From Adiantum capillus-veneris (Eukaryota > Streptophyta > Polypodiopsida > Polypodiales > Pteridaceae), in assembly GCA_014529385.2 (NCBI GenBank), contig CM043971.1:91623340-91687339 (forward strand): a DNA stretch of 64,000 bases. Reading direction: 5' to 3'. Below the pieces are notes generated by a model, which was not told the origin of the DNA, did not search any database, and saw only the letters and a program-made list of their open reading frames with translations. The position numbers were made by a program, and so were the translations under genes. Below, piece after piece: positions 12,952 through 22,800 of this stretch (the stretch's first letter is position 1; each line of letters starts with the position of its first letter).

Positions 12952-13968
12952 TTAATCAGCTTCATTAAAATCATCATCAGACATATCATATGATGTATAC
13001 ATAACATGATCCTCTGGAGGCGGATCTGAATGTGAATCTTCAAGAACAATCTCGCCTTCTCGCTTCTTGAACATCTTGATCCTTTTCCCTGCAATAGGCA
13101 CCTTAAGCATAGTACCATCTAATTCACGTAATTGATATGTCGCATTATCAAAAACATGTTGCACCACATATGGTCCAAACCACCGTTTCACTATTTTCCG
13201 CATAGCAGAGTATTGGTTCTCCAAGCTATTGTCATAGACAAGTACCCAGTCACCATCTTTGATAGCATGTGATCGTAGTCTATGCTTTCCAGCAAATGCT
13301 GCCTTGTTCTTCAATCTTGCCTCCTTAAGCTTCTCTTTAGCCTGCTCAATATCCTCTTGACGCCTCTCAAGCTGCTGAATACGTAGAGCAAGCAAGTCTT
13401 CAGTAGACATACCTTCTTCCCATGGCATTATGGTCCAAGTTGTAACTGCTTTCTCTGTAGGCATAATGGGTTTTTTCCCATGCATCAATTCGAACGGCAT
13501 AAATCCTGTAACTGAACTGTGAGTAGTGCGATCAACCCACAAAGCAAATGGCAAGAGTTTAGACCAATCACCAATATGTCCTTCACATGCCTTTGCTAAA
13601 GCTTTAACAATAGGCGGATGTCTTCTTTCACTCTTCCCGTTATCTTCTGGATTATATGTTGTGGTGAGGGCGAGTTTAATGCCCATACGAGCAAAAAACT
13701 CTCGAGCTTCATCTACATCCAACTCTCCTCTATCTGCAGTAATTCTGGCAACACACCCATACCTGGAGATAACATCTTCAAGCAAAAACTTGCATACTGA
13801 ACTGGTAGCTTTGGTACGCAAAGCTCTACCTTCAACCTGATTTGTAAGATCTTTCCTGGCAAGGACAATATACCTCATCTGCCACACTCCTACTAGCATT
13901 GTAATAAGGTCCACCACCCACTTGTAGTGCATAGCCAATGGATAGGTGGGATGCAACCCATCTCTATC
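12952..13968 (-). pseudogene. Ty3 integrase core and C-terminal domain (broken)
   Basis: The frame shows the three acidic residues of a DDE integrase in context: WVVDL, ITADRG and NPEDNGKSER. A GPY/F-type module (WFGPYVV) follows, then a basic and finally acidic tail. An upstream TGA at 13971-13969 separates it from the zinc-binding part. The enzyme would insert the cDNA into the genome; this copy cannot be made as one protein. Confidence 0.85.
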
Positions 13969-15015
13969 TCAAACATTAGAGTACTGTTGACATATTAAGC
14001 ATGATTCCACAAATTGAACCACATCTTTGTACATATCTCTCCACCAATATCGGTCTTTAATTTTGACAAAGGTTGCCCAGGCTCCTCTGTGTCCAGCCCA
14101 TAGACTTTCATGAAACTCTTTAATCACCTGCTGTTGGGTCACTTTGTCACAAATAATTAGTTGTGGTACCCCTCCTGGGCGCTTCGGTTGCTTCCATAAA
14201 TGTCCGTCTTTCAGGAAATAGCCATAGGCCTTTTTCCTGATCTTCTTGAATTCTTGATCACTCCATCCTTCTTGTTTAGTGAGAGTACTTAGGTAGCGTC
14301 CAATCATAAGCCACTCTCCATCATAAAACTCTTCAGAAAAGACTTCAAAAACATGAGCAATACTACCACAGTTGGCATGTAGATAAGAAGATGTGTAGAA
14401 CTTCAAGCCAACATCATCACTCGTGGTCAGCATCTCTTCTTCATCTTCAAACCTGGCTCTTGATAACATATCTGCAACAGGGTTATCTCTACCTGTAATA
14501 TGACAAAAGTCAAGGTTGAGAGACTTAATATAGGCTATCCATCGTAGCATGGAAATGTTCGGAGTGGAGCAGTTTGCAATCATCCCTATCAGTGGCAAGC
14601 AATCTGTCTCTACCACAACGGAAGCTCCAATGAAGTATTCTTTATCGGTCCTTAGAGCAGTAGAAACGCCCCAAAGTTCCCTCTTAACCTGTAGATATCC
14701 TCGTTGACGAGCACTGAGCACCTTGGCTCCAAATCTCACTGCATACCTGTGTCTTTCAGCATCATCTTGACCTATAGCCCATCCAATACCTGTTGGGCTA
14801 GTGTCAACTATTAAAATAACTGGCCTATCGCATTTATAATCAACTTTCCTCAAGGTCGTAGCCTCAAGAAGCATCTTCTTTAATTTCTTAATAGCTTGTG
14901 TGTGAACTTCTTCCCAAACAAACCTCTTACCTTTTCGTAGCAATTGATACAGCACCTCTGCAACATGAGCAAAGTGTGGCAGCCAAATACGATAGAACAC
15001 ACATGCGCCTAAGAA
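13969..15015 (-). pseudogene. Ty3 RNase H and integrase zinc-binding domain (broken)
   Basis: Residues in order: a connection region (FYRIWLPHFAHVAE), an RNase H with VDTSPTGIGW, RELWG, ETDCLPL and DNPVADMLSRA, then an HHCC-like stretch (FHESLWAGHRG, CLICQ). It is continuous over 343 codons, bounded by TGA codons at 15018-15016 and 13971-13969. Confidence 0.85.
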
Positions 15016-15823
15016 TCAATGAACCTCAGTAACTGAAGAACATGTATCCTTCATCTTTTGGATTGCTTCGACTTTTGCTGGACTTGGCCTTCTTCCTTCA
15101 GAGCTACACATGTGTCCCACAATTAAGACCTCCTTAGCTCCAAAAGTTGATTTTTGACCTGAAAGTGTTAAGTTAACTTTCTTCAAGCCTTGATAATATA
15201 GCATCACAGTCAACAATATGTTGAGCAACAAACTGTCGGCACCCCCTCTGGTCTTTTGCTTCATCTTTTGAGCCTTCTTCACAACCCTTAATTGGTAGGT
15301 CATCAATGAAAAGCATAGTAATATGTGGGATAAAGTCCCTTAATACCTTATTCATGCCGCTCATCATATGAGCTAGTGAATTAGTAGCACCCTATGGTAG
15401 AGTGCACATCCTTACCAAACCAAGAGGAGTACGCATTGTAGTAAGATCCCTGCTCTCCAAAGCTAACTAGAATTGATCATATCCTAAATAAAGATCACCC
15501 ATGGAGTAAATAGATCTACTTGCAAATGCCTCAGCAAATTTATCCACAATTGGGCCAGTACCCACATTGCGGATTGTTACCTTGTCAACCGGTTGCATAT
15601 CCTGAATGAACCTTAATGTACCATTTTTCTTCGGAACAGAATATGGAGCACATGATGGATCCAAAATTATCATTTGAATCTTTTCATTAAGTAAATTGAT
15701 AAGCTTTGGCAAGTGAGCTTTAGGAACTGGAATAGGACGCAAGCTCCATGGCATGTGTGGAACAGTGAAAATAACCATTGGTGAAACAACACTCAGATCC
15801 ACACACCCAATCTCACTTGGCTA
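15016..15823 (-). pseudogene. Ty3 reverse transcriptase (broken)
   Basis: The frame from 15802 contains PVPKAHLPKLINLLNE, VPKKNGTLRFIQD and YSMGDL. After a TAG at 15469-15467 and another at 15394-15392, the catalytic FIDD motif appears near 15300. A frame change near 15270 leads to GHMCSSEGRRPSPAKVEA. The reverse transcriptase is therefore interrupted at least three times. Confidence 0.85.
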
Positions 15824-16201
15824 AAAAGCGAAAGCTTTACCATGTTTTTCGAGCATACCTTGAAAACATTTGATCTCCTCTTCATTGAGGAAACCGTCTT
15901 CACCAACCTTCAGCTGCTGCAGTGTCTCCTTAGTAAACTTATGCCCTATGTTCTTTGGATCTCTGAGTATAGGCTGTCGAGAAGCCTCCTTGATCATCCC
16001 ATCACTTCCTTCTGGCAGCGGTGTAGCCACCGGCCTCACTTTCTTTGCAACAGTCTTGTATTTTGTCTCTACCTGTGCTTCAACAGTTTCACCTGAATCA
16101 TCTTCAATATGCATAAGGGCTTCATATAAAATTAACTCATCATACATGTCCATTGAATGGACCTTGACTACTTCAGTTCTGCTTTGTAACCTGTTGCACA
16201 A
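15824..16201 (-). pseudogene. Ty3 PR-RT linker segment
   Basis: An open frame of 126 codons ends at the TAG at 15823-15821 just before the RT. It reads as the linker between protease and RT. No protease active site is visible upstream. Confidence 0.6.
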
Positions 16202-16879
16202 TAACGAGCCACATAATTGTCATAAATCAGTCTCTACACATGATGTATCTTTCTGACCTCGTGGTCCAGGATCACTTCCAGGTGCCCTATTTCCTGCTTG
16301 CATTCTTCTTGCACTTGGAGGTTCATAATTGACATACTATATATAGTTCCAAATTCTTATAAATGTCATTTTGGATGCTTAGAAAGCACACATGCACTTT
16401 TTCTTAATCTATTTTTTAAAGCCCTTTTTATATGCATTTCTTTTCAATGTTGTGTCCTCCCTACGTGGTTTCCTAAAGGTAGAACATGCCTCTGACAACA
16501 AAAGAATTGCACAAGGAGGACACATGTTAAGAGTACCAAACTTCTATCACTTTTTTTTGACATGTGTCGTCCATGCAGGAAATCTTTGTTGTCGATTGCT
16601 CGTCTGGGCCTTCTAAAATCATGCAAGAAGGACACATGTTAGCATCCTTGCGCAAATTCTTTTTGTTTGAATGCCTGTACGGACCTTCTAAAATCGTGCA
16701 AGGAGGAAATATGTCAAAAGTATAGAATTCTTATTGAGTTTTTTGACATGTGTCCCGCTTGCGTGAATTCTTTGTTGCCGGATGCTTCTTCGGACCTTCT
16801 AAAATCGTGCAAGCAGGACACATGTGTCCTCCTTGTAAACATAGAGACATGTTAACACACAATTAACACATAATGGTTT
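16202..16879. repeat. Degenerate repeats built on TTCTAAAATCGTGCAAGGAG
   Basis: From about 16470 to 16830 a block of CCTTCTAAAATCGTGCAAG plus AGGACACATGT recurs three to four times at uneven spacing, with TTTTGACATGTGTC in the other orientation between copies. ACACATGTGT near 16817 is palindromic. No gene is supported here. Confidence 0.6.
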
Positions 16880-17948
16880 ATGGTTGAAATATGGTGTGAT
16901 GTATATGGTTTACTAGCTTCCTCTTTTGCAGAAAAGGTGCCTAGCAAGAATATGTGGACATTGAAGAGGTTGAAGGGACATGATGATAGGTTGATAGACC
17001 TACTCTACCAAGTCAAGCAGTTATCAAAGTTTTCTATATCGGGGAAATGTTTAATGTTCCCTTTGAATTAGAGGGATTTCTTAAAGGCTTCAACAATGAA
17101 ATTCTTGACTATCAAAAGGTTTTTAGTCAAAGGAGCACAAGGTTTGGCAACTTTGTAGACTTTAATGATACTTTTGAAGCGGGTAATCAAACAAAGAGCA
17201 AAAGTTCTAAGAAGTTGGCATTACTCCAAGATTATTGGAAGAAGGTTCAGAACCCAGGTGAGTGGCAAGGAAAGTCTGGTTGTAAGCTTGTGATTGAAGA
17301 CATTGCATTTTTGGTATTTTTAAGTTTTATTCCAATAGCGGAAGGAGACTCCAAACCCCTGCAAATCACATCAGCTATGAATGACAAAGATGTTGAAGAA
17401 AAACATGACAATTTCAGAGAAGAAAAGGCAAAGAGATTTTGGATGTGGCACAATTCAAGGCAAGGAACATCACCAAGGTAGAGAAGTCCATTCATATTCT
17501 AGAGGAAGATCTTGATCCCTTGTTGTGCACAACAACCATGCCTACTTATAAGATAAACACTAAGGAGTATCTACTGCTACATGATATACAAAATCTCTTT
17601 GATCTGAGAGAGGACTATTGCCTTGCTATTTTGGCAGAGTGGGTAGAGCACGATAAAGACTCTGTGGACTACAACACACTATGTCCATTGTCATTGCTTG
17701 ATTTCGAATTTGAAAAGTTCATTGATTAGTCCCATGCTAGAGAGCATGTACTAAATGTTGTCCAAAGCTATAAAGAGCAAGGGTTTCCCTTAGAGGAGGA
17801 GTTCCAACAAATTCAAAAAAGATTGAAAATTGAGTACATGGGCAAAGAACTTCCAAGAGAGAGCAAAGATAATAAACCAAGGTTTTCCATTGAACTCTGA
17901 AAAGAAGACTTTTTTGAAGATGATGAAAACCCTAAGGTAAAATAGTAT
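16880..17948 (+). pseudogene. Unrecognised old coding region
   Basis: Overlapping frames (16880-17071, 17047-17481 and 17439 onward) have protein-like composition. The last reads on past a TAG at 17728 and a TGA near 17898, towards AAG/GTAAAA at about 17936. I do not recognise the family. The coding style continues after a possible acceptor (TTGCACAG) near 18022 and, beyond the young LTR element, at 27109. It may be a gene or an old transposon cut by that insertion. Confidence 0.35.
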
Positions 17949-18050
17949 TTTTGCAAGCACATAGTTTAAGCCAGTGAAACTTTCTTTCCTTCAATTGATT
18001 TGAGCTTTTTTTTTTTGCACAGTTGATATTGCGGGCTCTTATAAATTTTT

Positions 18051-18103
18051 ATGGAGAGGGAAGGATCCAAACCTTTGGATAAAAGTTTAGGCCATTACAT
18101 TGG
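18051..18103 (+). pseudogene. 5' part of an ORF split by the LTR element
   Basis: An ATG at 18051 opens a frame of 17 codons plus two bases that runs to the insertion site. Counting one copy of the ATTGG target duplication, the frame resumes without a shift at 27114. Function unknown. Confidence 0.5.
18099..18103 (+). repeat. Target-site duplication, left copy (ATTGG)
   Basis: ATTGG immediately precedes the 5' LTR and recurs at 27109-27113 immediately after the 3' LTR. Confidence 0.95.
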
Positions 18104-18403
18104 TGTTAACCCTCACGGCTCACGGACACCCATCACCTACGATGGACGCGTATTATGTATTTGGTAGAGTCAGGTACCGGGCTTGTCGGACCAATAGGGA
18201 AAGGTAGAGTGATCGCCGATGAGAGGCGCACTTTAACTTGGACATTCAAGGGATTAGTTGGCTAAGCATGGGCGCCCAAGTGTGAATGGGGTGAGCTCCT
18301 ATAAAAGCCAACTAAACCTAATTTTTACTCATTCTCTCATTTGTGCAATAGAAGAGTGCTCTTGCTCCATCTCCATCTCCATCTTCTTCTTCTTCACCTC
18401 CTC

Positions 18404-18468
<65 letters not shown>

Positions 18469-18711
18469 TGTGTGCGATCGAGCATTACGAAGGCACGGCG
18501 GCGGCGAGGCGGTTGAGCACGGCACGACTGCAGCTTCTTCTTCATCGCGGCGAGGAATCCACCACGAAGGCGAGCGTAGAGCGGTGAGTGACACACCCTT
18601 TGTTCTCTTGAGCTTGCTAGTTTAGGCTTGTTGTGTGCTTGGAGCCGTTTGTGGCTCGCACGCGGTGTATCGGCAAGTCCCTTGCTTCGACAGTGCGGCA
18701 AGGAGCGCACA
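18104..18711 (+). repeat. 5' LTR of the TR-GAG element
   Basis: It begins TGTTAACCCTC and ends GGAGCGCACA, giving the TG...CA termini. It contains GT and GA microsatellites at 18403-18463 and a TATA box at 18300. Length is 608 bp. Confidence 0.95.
18300..18307 (+). promoter_or_regulatory. TATA box in the 5' LTR
   Basis: TATAAAAG lies about 195 bp into the LTR, the expected U3 position. The same motif is at 26685 in the 3' LTR. It probably drives the element's RNA. Confidence 0.7.
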
Positions 18712-18715
18712 TTTT

Positions 18716-18735
18716 TGGCGCCGCTGCCGGGGATA
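18716..18735 (+). other. Primer binding site
   Basis: TGGCGCCGCTGCCGGGGATA lies four bases after the LTR and matches the TGGCGCCGTTGCCGGGG style of primer site found in many plant Ty3 elements. Confidence 0.85.
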
Positions 18736-18824
18736 TGCCCTACACTAAGCTCGGTTAGCACTTTATGCTTTCTTCTGGTGCAATTTCTATCATAGGAAAG
18801 GCAGGGAAGGAGTGTGTGGAGATT

Positions 18825-19100
18825 TCTGTTTTTTGCGTTTTCTACATTTGCTGTCAAGTATCAATTTTTGCTATTGTCTGCGTTTTTTCAATTTCTGCAA
18901 TTTCTGCATTTTCAAGTTCGGCGTTTTCAATTTCTGCAATTTTCTGCATTTCTGTGTTTTTTTAATTTTCTGCAATTTCTGCATTTTTTGCATTTCTGCG
19001 TTTTTTCAATTTCTGCGTTTTCTGAAATTTTTGCATATCTGCGTTTTCTGCAATTTCTGCATATCTGCGTTTTCTGAAATTTCTGCATATCTGCGTTTTC
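18825..19100 (+). repeat. TTTCTGCA-rich leader repeat
   Basis: The octamer TTTCTGCA and variants (TTTCTGCGTTT, TTTCTGCATATC) recur through about 275 bp of the element's untranslated leader. The last part has a roughly 32-bp higher-order unit with three copies of CTGCATATCTGCGTTTTCTG. Confidence 0.8.
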
Positions 19101-19256
19101 TGGAAAAAAAAATATTTTCTAAAAAAAAAATAAAAAAAATTCGGAAATTAAAAACGCGAGTGAGCGGGCGGCGAAATTTTTCGAAAATAAAAAACGTGAC
19201 TCTTAAAACGGACGGGTTGGTTTGTATAAAAGGTAGATCGGGATCGCGATCATTTT

Positions 19257-19300
19257 CCCAAGCCCAAGCCCAAGCCCAAGCCCAAGCCCAGGCCCAGGCC
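19257..19300 (+). repeat. CCCAAG hexamer repeat
   Basis: About seven tandem copies of CCCAAG, the last two changed to CCCAGG, in the leader upstream of the Gag frame. Confidence 0.9.
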
Positions 19301-19849
19301 TCAGTCCTATGATATATACTAGACTCACTCTTATATATATACCCTACTCCCTCAAGAGAGAATGAGAGCATGTGGGACAAGTCCTCCACTCTCCTCCTTT
19401 CTCTTCCCACTTGCACCCTTAGACTTTCTAGTTTGGGCCTAGTTCCCTACTGGAAATTGACAGTTTTAGGGATTCCGAGGGCATAGAGTGACCAAACGGA
19501 GGGCTGTAAAGCACGGCACGACCCTCTGACCGATACGCTCGTTTCGAGCTATCACACGGCCCATTCCACGACACGCTCTAAAAAATCTAGCAAAAAAACA
19601 AATAAAAAACACGCTAAAAACTAGTCACAAGGCCTCCTAGAGCAGCTTTTTGACACCTTAGGGTATCAAAAGCACATTCACTTACGCTCTGGGCGGGTGC
19701 TAGAACACGAGCATATTGAGGGTGCCTCTGTTCATACGGACACCCATTACCCATCCACGATAAGCTCTAGACCCTCAGGGGGGACACAAGGTAGCACCAC
19801 CCAAGACCCTAAAATAGCCGCTAGTGATTCCTCCTCCGACTCAGAAATC

Positions 19850-22800
19850 ATGGAAGCATACCCTACCCAAAACACTGAGAGAGAAGACCATGCACCTCCC
19901 GAAGCTCCACAGCCTAGTACTAGTATGTTTAGCCGTTTCATGGAAACATTAGGTAGAGCTACTCGCTCGGAACCTGATGCAAATGAAGCACACGAAGGGG
20001 GTGGGGAAGTGGACTCTCCTCTCACATCGCACGTGGACCCCACACCCCCAAAGAGTGTCCATGTGGATATCCTACCAACTTCTTACCAAGAAGGCCCTGT
20101 TGAGCTGCCTCCTTCAGAAGTTCCCTCTAGAGTACCGTTGGTGACAAGTAAAACCACGGGGAGCAACATTGCTTCTACCTCACAAGAAACCATTAACACG
20201 TCGACTCTAGAAGGATTGTTCATTAATGATCATTGGACATACGACCTCCACACTGAGGTGTTGACGGATCTACACTCTGGCCACGCCTACCATGTAGGAT
20301 GGATAGAGATTGTACAATCCACCTCTAGTGCCACGAGCATCGAAGATCAACAGAAAATGATCTGTAATGTTATCCATGGAATTATTCAATCAGAAAGGCA
20401 AAACCGAGGGGTAAATATACTCTCAACTGGCCCCATGAGATTTCTGGATACGAGCAAGGCTCAACAGCCTACTCTATCACAAATGGAGACTCCTCTAATG
20501 AGCCCCATGGACCCATCTTACGTCATTTCACCTGGGGTCTCTATGCAATCTAAGCCTCCGAGCGAAAACTTTAGCTTCCCTAACTTGGCTCAACCCTCTA
20601 TTAAGGAAAACCCAGTGCTCACTCCAGGGATAAGCCTGACAGAGAATGTACCGATGATATCTACGGTTAGCGCAGTGCCACTACCTAGTGTCGTAGTACC
20701 TAATATGGGGCCTCGACCGTATGTGCCTCTAGCCCCTTATGCACACATGGCCCCCACACCTCCAATTGTACCACTTGCTTATGCTCCTCGAGTGCCGCTC
20801 CCTAGCTCTTATCCGAGTGGACCTATGCCCGGTTATGTTCCATATCCTGCATCATCTATACATATGCCAAGACCGGTACCCGTCCCTCTCCCACATATGA
20901 TTCCAAGAGTACCTCCACCGGCCCTACCTCCTCACATAGGTGACTTGGCAGCGTTTGCTCAAACCATAGGTCGATCTATCGCGGAAAATATGCGTCATGC
21001 AGCTGATAGAGAGCCTAGAAGTAAGGCAGTACAAATTGCCAAACTCACGCAAAAATTCAATGGGGACGAAGATGCTAGAAAACACATTGAAGTGTTTGAA
21101 CAAGTATGTGATTCCTTAGGGGAACGCAACGAACTACGTAAGTGCAATGCCTTAAGCTTGACATTAAGTGGGAAGGCTGGAGATTGGTATAGGACCCTAA
21201 GGGTGGACGAGAAAACAATCTACCCTACCCTTCGAAGGTTGTTTCTAAAGGAGTACATACGAGAAGGTGTGCTTTGGGGTGTAGCATCTCAGCTACAGAA
21301 GGCCGAACGTAAGGAAGGAGAGTCAGTAAGGGACTTCATTAGTCGTCTAAAGCACTTAAACTCTCGTTGCCCTGTAAATGAGCGCTTCAACAATAACCAA
21401 CTGCTTGATCGATTCATTCGAGGGTTGAGGAATGAAGGAATCTATAATGGACTAGTGATTAGAGGTATCACAACCTGGGAAGATGTCACTGCCAATACAA
21501 TCCAACTAGAGGACAACTTGATGATAGCAGGCATGAGGGTGTCTACTGACACGAGATCCACTAGCTCACAAGCCATTGAGTATGAACCCATGACTGCAAA
21601 GCCCATTGCCAATGAGCCAAAGGTATTTGAGACATTCTTGACATACCTCACCAAGGCAATCCAAGAGTCTCTTAAGGATAATCGACCCCCTCAAAATAGT
21701 CACATGTATCCAAGAAGGGAGCAACAATGGTGTTCCATTTGCTTAGGTCCACATAGCACTAGTGAGTGCCCTACGTTTAGAGTAAAATTTAATGGAACTT
21801 GCAACGCATGTGGTAGGTATGGTCACCAAGCTAAGGATTGTTTAATGATCAAACGTATGATGGCAAATAGACCACCTGTAGCCTGGACGGATGCGCCTCG
21901 AGCTCCTGTATTGATGCCTACTCCACCTGTTGAGCAACTACCGCAACACATGGTCCCTAGATCTCAAAATGTTGTACAAGCTACACCGCTACCACCTCCT
22001 GTGCTAGGAACGCAGCCCCCACATCCAAGAGTCGCCCCTATGAACCAAGTGGGTTGCGAGCCATCAAATGCTTATGCAGATGGCTGTGAGGAGGAAATAG
22101 ACACTAGTATTGCCTACGGACTTGATACATTGGAAGAGTGTCCTATATACTACATGGAAGATTGTTGGGGGCAAGTCAAGCCGGTTTATCAAGCTGCTGC
22201 TCTCGCATCCAGAGGTCAAAATATCAACACCCAGGCTAGGAGGCCACCTCTTCAATGCTACAAGTGTGGTGGACCACATCGAGTAGCGGAGTGCCCTATT
22301 AGGCTGCAAAAGAATGCTGCACAGATGCAAATGAATCAAGGGAGCACGTCTGCAATGCCAATACTCACATGTAATCGTTGTGGCATAGATCACTTGATTG
22401 CCCAATGCCCCTATAACCCAAATGCGCCTAAAATCACACCCCTGAATTTGGTCGAAATTGCTAGTGTGACATCGCCAATGCCACCCGTCGCACCCGCTTA
22501 TGCGATTACACGGTCCATGCTTCAAGGGCCAGGACATATCCTCGAAGAGAGAGATACCGCGTCAGTTATCCAAGCAAAGAAAAAGAAGACACGAAGGAAG
22601 AAGTCGCAGAATACGGAAAATTCAAAGCCAAGTTCCAAAACAAACATAGGAACAGGAGATGACCCCGTGTATATGAATGACCTCGAGGATGATTCAGATT
22701 CAGTCGAGACAATGGAGACTAGAACCAATACCACAAAGGGAAAGACCGACAAGGAAAACCGTAACATGGGACCAAATGAAAACCGAATGAGAGAAAACCA

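Larger units (their letters stand above)
12952..16201 (-). mobile_element. Decayed Ty3-type LTR retrotransposon pol
   Basis: Minus-strand pieces in the order RT linker, RT, RNase H, integrase span 16201 to 12952, the Ty3 order. No gag, PR active site or LTR pair is recognisable, so the boundaries are those of the coding remnant. Reading is broken by stops at 15823-15821, 15469-15467, 15394-15392, 15018-15016 and 13971-13969, and by a frame change near 15270. The integrase carries an ITADRGELD block around its second Asp and lacks a visible chromodomain. This wording looks unlike the other Ty3 elements in this window. Confidence 0.85.

Noticed and set aside
18318-18857. Long minus-strand frames through the LTRs (also 26703-27122)
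   Set aside because: They cross the GT/GA microsatellite of the LTR and appear in both LTR copies for that reason.
19697-19849. Upstream GTG as start of the giant Gag frame
   Set aside because: Plant translation normally starts at AUG; the first in-frame ATG is 19850. The frame is open further upstream, so a spliced or non-AUG start cannot be excluded.
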